In this document: piece by piece, positions 11,756-20,012 of the stretch
How the letters are laid out: the number at the start of each line of letters is the position of its first letter
Numbering within the stretch: the first letter of the stretch is position 1
Source: Pseudomonas fluorescens
GTDB taxonomy: Bacteria; Pseudomonadota; Gammaproteobacteria; Pseudomonadales; Pseudomonadaceae
DNA: 64,000 bases
Reading direction: 5' to 3'
Assembly: GCF_902497745.1 (NCBI RefSeq)
Contig: NZ_CABVHJ010000004.1
Location: 88,528 to 152,527 of the forward strand
Notes under the pieces: model-generated
Seen by the model: only the letters and a program-made list of their open reading frames with translations
Told to the model about the DNA's origin: nothing
Databases searched by the model: none
Program-made: the position numbers and the translations under genes

Positions 11756-13350
11756 GCGTGTCTCCAGCGGGTCGCGCGAATTTCCAGGCGTTGGCCAATG
11801 AGGTTGAGCAGGGCGCCAGTGAGACCGACGAAAAGCATGCCGGCCATGATCAGATCCATGCGCAGCAACTGTTGTGCGCCGATCATCTGGCTGCCGATAC
11901 CGCCATTGGACGGCATGAAATATTCCGCACCAATGGTGCCGAGCCAGGCGTAGATCAGGCTCAATCTGAGCCCGGCGAAAATCCCCGGCGCAGCGCCCGG
12001 CAGTACCAGTCGACGCAGGCGTTGGCCGAGGCTCAGACGCAGCACTTGTGCGGCTTCATTGAGTTGTGGCGAGAGGTTGGCGACGCTGCGTTGCGTGGCG
12101 ATAAACAGTGGAAAGAACGCGGCGAGGGCGACGAACACCCACTTCGCCAGTTCGCCGAGACCGAACCACGCGGTGAGCAGCGGCACCCAGGCGAAAATGG
12201 CGATCTGGCGGAGGGCGGCGAGGGTCGGACCGAGCAGGCGTTCGCTGATGTTCGACAGACCCAGCAGCAGGCCCAAGGCAAATCCAAGACCGCCGCCGAG
12301 CAACAGGCCACCGAGTGTGCGGCCAAGACTGAGGGCCATACCACTGATCAAAGTGCCGTCGAACAGACCGTCCCATGCCGTGCTCAAAACGGCCAGCGGG
12401 CTGACCAGAATGTTGGCATCGACCCACTGCAGTTCGTTCGCCAATTGCCATAGCGCCAACAAGCCCAGCGGCAGCAGCCACGGTTGCAGACGCTGCCAGC
12501 CTTCATAGTGCGGGCCGCGACGAATTTCGGCGGTGGCCGGATGCGGCCAGTGCACCAGTTTTTTGTCCAGCAGGCCGATGCCGCGATCCATTGCCACGCC
12601 AATCAACCCGATCACCACGATGCAGACGAAAACGATGTCGAGCATGAACAGCTGGCGCGCCCAGACCATCAGGTAACCGATGCCTTCACTGGAGGCCAGC
12701 AGTTCGACTGCCAGCAATGAGGTCCACCCGGCGGCCAGTGCCAGACGCACGCCAGCCATAAACGCGGGAAGGGCAGCGGGCAATACCAGGCGACGGATCA
12801 ACAGACGTGGAGGCAGACGCAGAACAGCGGCGGCTTCGCGCAGTTTTGGCTGTGCATCGCGTACGCCGACCAGAGTGTGCAGGGTCACCGGCACCACGAT
12901 GGCTTTGATCAGCACCACCAGTTTCAGCACTTCGCCGATGCCGAAAAACACCATGAACAAGGGAATCCACGCCAGCGTCGGTATTTGCGAAAGCCCGGCG
13001 AAGGTCGGGAAGATCAGGCGTTCAAGACGACGACTGAATCCCAGCGCTGCACCGAGAACCGCACCCGCCGAAATCCCGGCGAGCAAACCCCAGAACAAAC
13101 GTTGCAGGCTGATCCACAAATGGCTCCACAACTCGCCTTGGGACAACTCGACAGTGCTGTTCCACACCAGCGACGGCGCAGGCAGGATCTGTTCGCTCAT
13201 CCACTCATTACGCGCGGCCAGCCACCACAGCGCGAACAGACTGAGCGGCAGCAGCCATGGCAACAGGCGTTGGTTCAGGCTGGGCCAGGTACGGCGACTT
13301 TTCAGCGGCGGCGCGGGTAGGGGGAGACTGAGCAAGGATTGGCGGGCCAT
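11752..13350 (-). CDS. atsB: Sulfate ester ABC transporter fused permease AtsB
   Basis: A 532-residue protein made of two complete binding-protein-dependent permease domains in tandem. Domain 1 (about 35-270) has the EAA loop EAAAVLRLPPRLLIRRLVLP; domain 2 (about 300-530) has NEAAQVLRLSLGQRLRRLVL. One polypeptide thus supplies both membrane halves of the importer. I chose the ATG at 13350 (GGAGG about 7 bases upstream) because the longer frame to 13482 reads through a REP pair. It is translationally coupled to atsC and divergent from atsR. Confidence 0.92.
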
Positions 13351-13388
13351 GGGTGACCTCCGTTGTCGGGTTGGCTCAAGATCAAGAT

Positions 13389-13472
13389 CAAAAGATCGCA
13401 GCCTTCGGCAGCTCCTACGGGGGAATGCGTCCTTGAATTGACCCCTGTAGGAGCTGCCGAAGGCTGCGATCT
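13389..13472. repeat. Inverted REP pair, GATCGCAGCC type
   Basis: The arms AAAGATCGCAGCCTTCGGCA and complement face each other. They lie in the atsB/atsR divergent interval, between the atsB start and the AT-rich promoter DNA. This is unusual, because most REPs here follow gene ends. Confidence 0.88.
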
Positions 13473-13746
13473 CTAGTGGCATTAACTAAGAGCTAATGGT
13501 TATAAATAATCTTTAATAAGTTATTTTTAGAGATAAGCAGCGCCATTTAAGGCTTCCAACCCACACGCATCCAATGCATTCGAAGAATATTTTCGATGCT
13601 GATAATGCATACGCCGCTGCAAGCCCCGTTATTGCTTGCTTAGCGTTAAAAGCTATAAAAATGTGCATTTATAGTATTTAAGCGAAGGTGTGCATTCGGC
13701 CTACTTTCGGCTCCTCAACGCCCGTCGTGATCAAGGAGCTGCACCC
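13473..13746. promoter_or_regulatory. AT-rich divergent control region of atsB and atsR
   Basis: About 270 bases with much lower GC than the flanking genes (for example TTATAAATAATCTTTAATAA near 13499). The segment 13594-13612 (GAATATTTTCGATGCTGAT) resembles one upstream of tonB at 24161-24180. AAGGAGCTGCACCC just before 13747 is the atsR ribosome binding site. The AT-richness is typical of CysB-dependent sulfur-starvation promoters, but no site can be proven by eye. Confidence 0.6.
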
Positions 13747-14760
13747 ATGAACCTTCCCTTCAAACGCGTTTTCAGTCTGTTTGCCGTGCCTGCTCTGGCG
13801 GGCCTGCTGGCGTTCACCGCGCATGCTGACGAACTCAAGGAAATCAGGATCGCCGTGCCTGACCTGAGCGCCGGCACTCAACACAGTGGTGGGGGCGTGG
13901 TTGATGTGTTGCGCGATCAGCAGATCTTCGAAAAGGCCTTTGCCGATCAGGGCATCAAGATTCAGTGGAGTTTCTTTAAAGGTGCGGGACCGGTGATCAA
14001 TGAGGCGTTTGCCAACGGTCAGGTTGATCTGGCGTATCTCGGCGACCTTGCGGCAATCATCGGCAAGTCCAACGGTCTGGATACGCGTCTGCTCAGCGCC
14101 AGCGCACGCGGCGTGAAACAGTATCTGGGCGTGGTACCGGGATCGGGGATCAAGACGTTGCAGGATCTCAAAGGCAAGCGCGTGGCGATTTTTCGTGGCA
14201 CCGCGACGCAGCTATCGTTTGATGCGGCACTGGCCAGTCAGGGCCTGAGCGAGAAGGATCTGAAAGTCATCAATCTGGATTTCAACGCAGCGGTTGCAGC
14301 GTTGGCGGCCAAGCAGATCGATGCGTCCTGGGGCAGTTCCGGGTTGACGGCATTGCAGGCCAAGGGGCTGGCAGAACTGCCGCTCAACACCAAGGATCTC
14401 GGCGGCGCGGGCAGCGTGCAATCGGTGTTGGTCGGCACGGGCAAGTTTGTCGAAGCGCACCCGGAAGCGGTGGCGAAATTGCTCAAGGCGCAGCAGCAGG
14501 CTGTTGAGTGGCTGACCGAGGACAGCAACAAGGCGGCTTACGTGCAACTGGTCTCAGGTTTGGCCAGTTATCCGCCAGTGATCCTGACGCAGGATCTGCA
14601 GGATCAGAAATTGAGCGAAGTGTTCCCGTCGACACTGGATCCGGTGTTCCTTGGCAGCCTGCAGGACAAAGTGGATCTGGCGGCGCAGCAAAAGCTGATT
14701 CGCAAACCGTTCAAGGTCAACGACTGGGTGGCGCCTGAGCTGGCAGCGGCCAAGCTCTGA
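13747..14760 (+). CDS. atsR: Sulfate ester-binding periplasmic protein AtsR
   Basis: A 337-residue solute-binding protein of the SsuA/TauA/NrtT class. A signal peptide (MNLPFKRVFSLFAVPALAGL onward, cleavage after HA|DELKE near residue 26) precedes the bilobed domain with YLGDLAAIIGKSNG, VVPGSGIKTLQDLKGKRVAI and ASWGSSGLTALQAKG. It would deliver sulfate esters to AtsBC. The ATG at 13747 has AAGGAG 10 bases upstream. It is divergent from atsBCA. A REP pair follows it and the next gene is convergent, so it is probably monocistronic. Confidence 0.88.
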   Translation: MNLPFKRVFSLFAVPALAGLLAFTAHADELKEIRIAVPDLSAGTQHSGGGVVDVLRDQQIFEKAFADQGIKIQWSFFKGAGPVINEAFANGQVDLAYLGDLAAIIGKSNGLDTRLLSASARGVKQYLGVVPGSGIKTLQDLKGKRVAIFRGTATQLSFDAALASQGLSEKDLKVINLDFNAAVAALAAKQIDASWGSSGLTALQAKGLAELPLNTKDLGGAGSVQSVLVGTGKFVEAHPEAVAKLLKAQQQAVEWLTEDSNKAAYVQLVSGLASYPPVILTQDLQDQKLSEVFPSTLDPVFLGSLQDKVDLAAQQKLIRKPFKVNDWVAPELAAAKL

Positions 14761-14784
14761 ATCTTTAGCGCCTGCTCTGGCCTC

Positions 14785-14876
14785 TTCGCGAGCAGGCTCG
14801 CTCCCACAGGGTTCTTAGGTGAACACAGATTCTGCATTCACCACCGAACCACTGTGGGAGCGAGCCTGCTCGCGAA
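14785..14876. repeat. Inverted REP pair
   Basis: GCGAGCAGGCTCGCTCCCAC faces its complement between the convergent atsR and LysR gene ends. Confidence 0.92.
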
Positions 14877-14882
14877 AGGGCC

Positions 14883-15803
14883 CTAAACGGCGACGCTGAC
14901 CTCCTGCCGATCCACCGCCACCAACGTCTCGATCATCGCCCGCGCCGCCGGCGACAAGCGAAACCCGGTACGACTGACAATCCCGCAGCGCGCATTCATG
15001 CTCTCCAGGTTCTGCGGCAAATTGCGCCAGTGCAGCAACGCCAGCGAACCCTTGGCAATGTCCTCGACAAACGCCTCTTCCGTACCTACACCAATTGCAT
15101 TCGATTGCAGCACCACTTTCACCAGCGCCGGAAAATGCTCGGTCTCGATGGTCGGCGAAAAGTCGATCCTGCCGCTGAGGTTTGCCAGCAATTTGCGAAT
15201 GCCCGGCGGGATGCGTGTGGTTGCCAACGGGTAGTCGAACATGTCGTTGGTTGACAGGCTTTCCTTGGCCAGCAACGGATGCCCCGGCCGGCAGAAAAAT
15301 ACTCCGCGCTTGGGTGTCAGCGCCTGGGTCTGGAAGTTCGGATCGGATTCGAAATGACGGATGTCGGCGATGAAGAATTCGATCTCTTCACGGCTCAGGG
15401 CGCGACTGAGTTTTTCCCAGTTATCCACCTGAAAACAGGTGCGCACTTTCGGGTGCGCGTTGATGAATTGCGCCACGGCGTCCGGTACCAGTTTCACTGC
15501 TGGCGCCGGGCCGCAACCGAAGTGCACCTCGCCGGCGTCGAGCTTGGTCATCTGCGTCACTTCGGCGCTGAGCAACGCCGCGCCTTGCACCAGGCTCAAG
15601 GCGTGTTGCAGCACCACCTGGCCCTCAGGCGTGGGACGCAGATCCTTGTTGCCGCGATCCACCAGCACGCAGCCGAATTCCTGTTCCAGCCCTTGAATAC
15701 TGCGGCTGAACGCCGGTTGGGTGATGCCCATCGCATCCGCCGCGCGGACAAAACTGCGGTGTTCGTTGAGGGCGATGAAGTAACGCAACTGGCGAAGATC
15801 CAT
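14883..15803 (-). CDS. LysR-type regulator divergent from atsK (SftR-like)
   Basis: A 306-residue LysR regulator. The winged helix covers 1-60 (FVRAADAMGITQPAFSRSIQGLE), and the co-inducer domain follows from about 90. I placed the start at MDLRQLRYF (15803); an in-frame ATG five codons earlier is possible. It is divergent from atsK across about 180 bases, which is the usual layout for a LysR activator and its target. P. putida S-313 uses the LysR protein SftR for sulfate-ester genes; this copy and the one at 18903 are both candidates. They resemble each other closely (shared GxxxFGCGPAP and SRALSREEIEFFIAD / SKRLLSEEFEFFVAD). Confidence 0.88.
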   Translation of the reverse strand: MDLRQLRYFIALNEHRSFVRAADAMGITQPAFSRSIQGLEQEFGCVLVDRGNKDLRPTPEGQVVLQHALSLVQGAALLSAEVTQMTKLDAGEVHFGCGPAPAVKLVPDAVAQFINAHPKVRTCFQVDNWEKLSRALSREEIEFFIADIRHFESDPNFQTQALTPKRGVFFCRPGHPLLAKESLSTNDMFDYPLATTRIPPGIRKLLANLSGRIDFSPTIETEHFPALVKVVLQSNAIGVGTEEAFVEDIAKGSLALLHWRNLPQNLESMNARCGIVSRTGFRLSPAARAMIETLVAVDRQEVSVAV

Positions 15804-15984
15804 ATGCTTTTCCGGCATCCTAAAAATAGCTCGAAGGCATTTGCGACGAGGGTTGCTAGAGGTTTTAAATGCAAGCTCTTATTCCGTCAACGAAGCATGT
15901 GAATATCTATTAGATGTAAATGGAATATAGATAGAGCGTTGTTTCGCTGCCGCCAAACCGTAAGCAGTCGATGAGGGTCTACCC
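15804..15984. promoter_or_regulatory. Divergent promoter region, LysR/atsK, with GGAATA words
   Basis: AT-rich interval with CTTATTCC at 15878-15885 and TGGAATATAG at 15921-15930, both variants of the GGAATA(T/A) word found before several sulfur genes in this window. The operator of the LysR protein is expected here, but I could not fix it by eye. Confidence 0.5.
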
Positions 15985-16893
15985 ATGAGCAATGCCGCAC
16001 TCGCAGTCAAACCCGCTGTCCACGCGCTGGAAATCCACCCGGTAGCTGGTCGTATCGGCGCCGAGATCCGTGGCGTGCATTTGTCCGGTGAGCTGGACGC
16101 CGCCACGATCGAAGCCATTCAACAGGCACTGGTTCAGTACAAAGTCGTGTTCTTCCGCGAACAGACCCAACTCGACGATCAGCGTCAGGAAGCGTTCGCC
16201 CATTTGCTCGGCGAACCCGTGGCGCACCCGACCGTGCCGTCGCGTGAAGGCACGCGTTATCTGCTCGAACTGGACGGCTCTGAAGGTCAGCGCGCCAACT
16301 CCTGGCACACCGACGTGACCTTCGTCGACGCCTACCCGAAAGCCTCGATCCTGCGCTCGGTGGTGGCCCCGGTATTCGGTGGCGACACCCTGTGGGCCAA
16401 CACCGCGACGGCGTACAACGGCTTGCCGACCGAGCTGCGTGAGCTGGCCGACAAACTGGTCGCCGTGCACAGCAACGAATACGACTACGCCAGCGCCAAG
16501 CCGGACGTCTCGGCAGAGAAGCTTGAGCGCTATCGCAAGGTCTTCACGTCGACCGTTTACGAGACTGAGCACCCGGTGGTGCGCGTGCACCCGATCAGTG
16601 GGGAGAAGAGCTTGCTGCTCGGGCATTTCGTTAAGCGCATCAAGGGGTATTCACAGGCGGATTCGGCGCATCTGTTCGGGTTACTGCAGAGCCATGTGAT
16701 CCGTCAGGAAAACACCGTGCGCTGGCGCTGGAAGGCCGGTGATGTGGCGATCTGGGATAACCGTTCGACGCAGCATTATGCGATTGATGATTACGGCACG
16801 CAGGATCGGGTGGTGCGTCGGGTGACGCTCAAGGGTGAAGTGCCGGTGGGCGCGAATGGGCAGCGCAGTCAAACCATCAAAGGTCGTGACTGA
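15985..16893 (+). CDS. atsK: Alkyl sulfate dioxygenase AtsK (2-oxoglutarate dependent)
   Basis: A 302-residue Fe(II)/2-oxoglutarate dioxygenase of the TauD family. It oxidises the carbon next to the ester oxygen of medium-chain alkyl sulfates, releasing the aldehyde and sulfate. The iron ligands fall at exactly the positions known for P. putida AtsK: H108 and D110 (SWHTDVTF) and H264 (STQHYAIDDY), with R275 and R279 for the 2-oxoglutarate carboxylates. It is cytoplasmic with no signal peptide. It is divergent from a LysR gene and embedded in the ats/sft cluster, which supports AtsK over taurine dioxygenase. Confidence 0.94.
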   Translation: MSNAALAVKPAVHALEIHPVAGRIGAEIRGVHLSGELDAATIEAIQQALVQYKVVFFREQTQLDDQRQEAFAHLLGEPVAHPTVPSREGTRYLLELDGSEGQRANSWHTDVTFVDAYPKASILRSVVAPVFGGDTLWANTATAYNGLPTELRELADKLVAVHSNEYDYASAKPDVSAEKLERYRKVFTSTVYETEHPVVRVHPISGEKSLLLGHFVKRIKGYSQADSAHLFGLLQSHVIRQENTVRWRWKAGDVAIWDNRSTQHYAIDDYGTQDRVVRRVTLKGEVPVGANGQRSQTIKGRD

Positions 16894-16902
16894 AGATCAA
16901 CA

Positions 16903-17062
16903 GCCCCTCATCGGAACGCCGCCCGCCCAGCCCTCTCCCAGAAGGGAGCCGATTGGGGGCTTTTCGAGCCTGAGTTCAACCTTGATATTTCAGGTCGGCG
17001 TATAGCTAAAAAACAACTCGGTCAGTCCCCTCTCCCTCTGGGAGAGGGTTAGGGTGAGGGGC
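16903..17062. repeat. Palindromic intergenic element, copy 2
   Basis: The outer arms start GCCCCTCA and end TTAGGGTGAGGGGC. The core has GAGTTCAACC and ATTTCAGGTCGGCGTA (the second subtype, also seen at 26467 and 63287). The left arm is more degenerate than the right. Confidence 0.8.
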
Positions 17063-17070
17063 TCTTAAAG

Positions 17071-18687
17071 CTACCAAACCCCAATCTGAACAACCTTCTC
17101 GGCTTCCGGCTCTCCATAACGAAACCGCTGCCCGCGCAAGTCGATCTCCTGATGACTGATGGTCGTCCGCCGTTTCAACCCGCGCACCCACTCAAACAAA
17201 TACCCCGCATGCTCTTCGCGCACCGCCGCATACGCCGGGTCATCCCCCAGATCACGCAGCTCCTGCGGATCATTCAGCAGATCAAACAATTGCGGTCGAA
17301 AACCGTCGTACGCCAGGTATTTCCAGCGCTCGCTGCGCACCATGGTCATCCGGCAACGATCAATCGGCTGGCCCAGACGCTCACGCGCCGGCGCCTGAAA
17401 AGCGTAGTCGTATTCGCTGATTGCATAGCGCCGCCAATCTGGGTGTTCACCGTGCAGAAGCGGAATCAACGAACGCCCTTCAAGCCGATGCTCCGCCCCC
17501 GGCAATCCCAAGGCTTGAAGAAAGGTCGGCAACGCATCGATGGTTTCCGCCAGTCGATCATCGACTGTTCCGCGCGTGACATCTGCTGCCTTCCGAGGAT
17601 CACGCACGATCAATGGCACGCCCACCGCCTGCTCCAGCAAAAACTCCTTCTCGCCGAGCCAGTGATCACCGAGAAAGTCGCCGTGATCGCTGGTGAACAC
17701 GATCAACGTGTCGTCCCAACGGCCATTGCTCTGCAGAAAATCGAACAGTCGCCCGAGCTGATCATCCACCTGCTTGATCAGGCCCATATACGTAGGAATT
17801 ACAGTCAATCGTACTGAATCGCGGGAGAAGTTGAGGCTTTCCTCGTGCTGGCGAAAGGCAGTGTATACGGGGTGTTTGCTGGCTTCAAAGGGCGTCGCAC
17901 GGACCGCTTCGAGAATCGATTTCGTACTGTACAAGGCGTGGTACGGAGCCGGTACGATGTAGGGCCAGTGCGGTTTGATATAGGAAAGGTGTAAACACCA
18001 CGATTTCTCCCCTTGCTCGGTGATGAAGTCGATGGCTCGATTTGTAGTGTAGACAGTCTCTGAGTGTTGCTCGGGAATTCGTGCTGGCAAATTCGCATGA
18101 CGCATTTGCCAGCCGCTGAGGATTTCACCGTTCTCGCCTTCGGCGGCGTTGGCCCAGTCGTGCCAGGGATTTTTGCCGTCGAAGCCGTGTTCGCGCAGGT
18201 AATGGGTGTAGGGCGCGGATTCGCGCTTGTCGTCGAACAGCGGATCGTCGGGATAGATGCCGTCATGGCGCATATAGGGTTCGAAACCGACTTCGTTGAG
18301 GGTTTCGGCCTGTTCGCTCTCGGGGTTGATCGCCAGGCGTTGCAAGGCATCGACATTCGCCGTCGCGTGGGTCTTGCCGACCAAGGCAGTACGGATGCCG
18401 TGCGGGCGCAGGTAATCGCCGATGGTCAGTTCTTCCAGTGGCAACGGCACGGCGTTCCACGCCACTTGATGGCTGCTGACATAACGTCCGGTGTAGGCCG
18501 ACATCCGCGACGGACCGCAGATCGTGCCTTGGGTGTAGGCGCGGCTGAAACGTACGCCGGCCGCAGCGAGTCGATCGATGTTTGGCGTGTGCAGATGCGG
18601 ATGGCCGTAGCAGGACAGGTAATCGCGGCGCAATTGATCGCACATGATGTACAACACGTTGCGCACGGGGTTTGGCGGGGTGGGCAT
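17071..18687 (-). CDS. Formylglycine sulfatase / phosphonate monoester hydrolase-like enzyme
   Basis: A 538-residue alkaline-phosphatase-superfamily hydrolase. With the ATG at 18687 the catalytic Cys falls at 57 (TICGPSRMSAYTG, C-x-P-x-R), the same number as in rhizobial phosphonate monoester hydrolase. A GTG three codons upstream is possible. Other metal-site pieces are MCDQLRRDY near the N-terminus and VFTSDHGDFLGDHWLGEKEF after residue 320. The overall sequence resembles phosphonate/phosphate/sulfate monoester hydrolases more than AtsA. Lying between AtsK and SftP, it more likely cleaves a sulfate ester, but promiscuity is known in this family. Confidence 0.85.
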   Translation of the reverse strand: MPTPPNPVRNVLYIMCDQLRRDYLSCYGHPHLHTPNIDRLAAAGVRFSRAYTQGTICGPSRMSAYTGRYVSSHQVAWNAVPLPLEELTIGDYLRPHGIRTALVGKTHATANVDALQRLAINPESEQAETLNEVGFEPYMRHDGIYPDDPLFDDKRESAPYTHYLREHGFDGKNPWHDWANAAEGENGEILSGWQMRHANLPARIPEQHSETVYTTNRAIDFITEQGEKSWCLHLSYIKPHWPYIVPAPYHALYSTKSILEAVRATPFEASKHPVYTAFRQHEESLNFSRDSVRLTVIPTYMGLIKQVDDQLGRLFDFLQSNGRWDDTLIVFTSDHGDFLGDHWLGEKEFLLEQAVGVPLIVRDPRKAADVTRGTVDDRLAETIDALPTFLQALGLPGAEHRLEGRSLIPLLHGEHPDWRRYAISEYDYAFQAPARERLGQPIDRCRMTMVRSERWKYLAYDGFRPQLFDLLNDPQELRDLGDDPAYAAVREEHAGYLFEWVRGLKRRTTISHQEIDLRGQRFRYGEPEAEKVVQIGVW

Positions 18688-18803
18688 GGGGTTCACCGGT
18701 CAATGGGACAGGCGAGGTTTTTCGCTTTCGGTGGGGGTGTTCGGCAAGTGCATTTGGGGAATGGGTTTTATGCAGGCAGTGCATCGGAGACTGTACTGGC
18801 CCC

Positions 18804-18893
18804 TTCGCGAGCAAGCTCGCTCCCACAGGGTTAGTGTCGATCACACATTCTGCATTCACCACAATCCATTGTGGGAGCGAGCCTGCTCGCGAA
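18804..18893. repeat. Inverted REP pair
   Basis: GCGAGCAAGCTCGCTCCCAC and a GCGAGCCTGCTCGC arm face each other between the LysR gene and the downstream sulfatase-like gene. Confidence 0.92.
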
Positions 18894-18902
18894 AGCGTCA
18901 TC

Positions 18903-19847
18903 TCAGACAGCAAAATTCTCCAGTGAACAGACTTCTTCATCCACCGCATCAATCGCCTTGATCTGCTCAATCATCGCCTCGGCCAACGGCGACAATCGAT
19001 ACCCCGCGCGGCTGACAATCCCATAGCGGGTGTACAACTCCTCAAGATCATCGGCCAACCCTTCAATGCGCAAACACACCAACTCACCCTTGGCCTGATG
19101 CAGTGCATCCGAGTACGCCCCGACAATCCCGATCGCATCCGAACGCAGCACAACGCTCAGTAGGCTAGAGCTGTTTTCACACTCGACATTCGGCGTGAAA
19201 TCCGGCCGCCCACTGAGGTCGACAATGACCTTGCGCAGGTTCGGCGGACGAATACTCACCGCCAGCGGATAGCTCATTAATTGCTCGGCGCTGACCCGAT
19301 CAAACCCGGCCAATGGATGCCCCGCGCGGCAACAGAAATGCCACTTGCGCGGTCGCAGCCGGTAGGTCAGGTAATCCGGATCTGCCTCGAAGTGCCGAGT
19401 GTCAGCGACAAAGAATTCAAACTCTTCGCTGAGTAATCGCTTGCTCAGGCTCTGCCAGTCATCGACCTGAAATTGCACCCGCGCTTTCGGATAGCGCCCG
19501 ATAAAGCTGCCAATCGCCCGAGGAATCAAACCCGCCGCCGGCGCCGGCCCACAACCGAAGCGTAATTCTCCTGCTTCCAGACCATTGAACTGGCTGATCT
19601 CGTTGGCCATCTGCTGCGCGCCGCTGACCAGTCGCCGCGCGTGTTCGAGCAGCACCTGGCCCTGTTTGGTCGGCGGTAATTCCTTGCGCCCGCGATCAAC
19701 CAACTGGCAGCCAACGCTGTGCTCGAGCGCCTGAATGCTGCGGCTGAACGCTGACTGCGACAGGTTCACGGCCTGTGCGCCGGCGACGAAGCTGCGTTGT
19801 TCAGCCAGGGCGATGAAGTGACGAAGTTGGCGCAAGTCGATATGCAT
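18903..19847 (-). CDS. LysR-type regulator divergent from sftP
   Basis: A 314-residue LysR regulator. The DNA-binding domain is at 1-62 (FVAGAQAVNLSQSAFSRSIQALE) and the effector domain at about 92-300. It is a clear paralogue of the LysR protein at 14883: same length, the same FGCGPAPA motif after the linker and similar C-terminal GIVSRAGYRLSPLAEAMIE. It is divergent from the TonB receptor gene across about 165 bases, so it probably regulates that gene and perhaps the sulfatase-like gene downstream of itself. It is the other SftR candidate. Confidence 0.88.
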   Translation of the reverse strand: MHIDLRQLRHFIALAEQRSFVAGAQAVNLSQSAFSRSIQALEHSVGCQLVDRGRKELPPTKQGQVLLEHARRLVSGAQQMANEISQFNGLEAGELRFGCGPAPAAGLIPRAIGSFIGRYPKARVQFQVDDWQSLSKRLLSEEFEFFVADTRHFEADPDYLTYRLRPRKWHFCCRAGHPLAGFDRVSAEQLMSYPLAVSIRPPNLRKVIVDLSGRPDFTPNVECENSSSLLSVVLRSDAIGIVGAYSDALHQAKGELVCLRIEGLADDLEELYTRYGIVSRAGYRLSPLAEAMIEQIKAIDAVDEEVCSLENFAV

Positions 19848-19944
19848 TTTTCACATAAAAAATATCCGGGAAATGCATTGGATATGCATTAGGTCGACTC
19901 CTTATAAAGGCAATCTCTTATGCAGTAAATATTTGTAAATCCAT

Positions 19945-19970
19945 AAATAAATAACTTAAAAGAATATGCA
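19945..19970 (+). promoter_or_regulatory. Sulfur-starvation-type AT-rich motif upstream of sftP
   Basis: Positions 19945-19970 (starting AAATAAATAACTTAA, ending AGAATATGCA) align with 47597-47623 upstream of the SfnB-like operon with one gap and few mismatches. The motif ends 42 bases before the sftP start. It may be an activator site of the CysB kind. Confidence 0.5.
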
Positions 19971-20012
19971 GCGCTGAAGATGTCTGTGTGTTTTTTGACC
20001 AGGAGCCGCGCC

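Noticed and set aside
13351..13482. Longer N-terminus of AtsB from 13482
   Set aside because: The extra 44 codons translate a REP pair; the ATG at 13350 has a ribosome site and gives a normal permease start.
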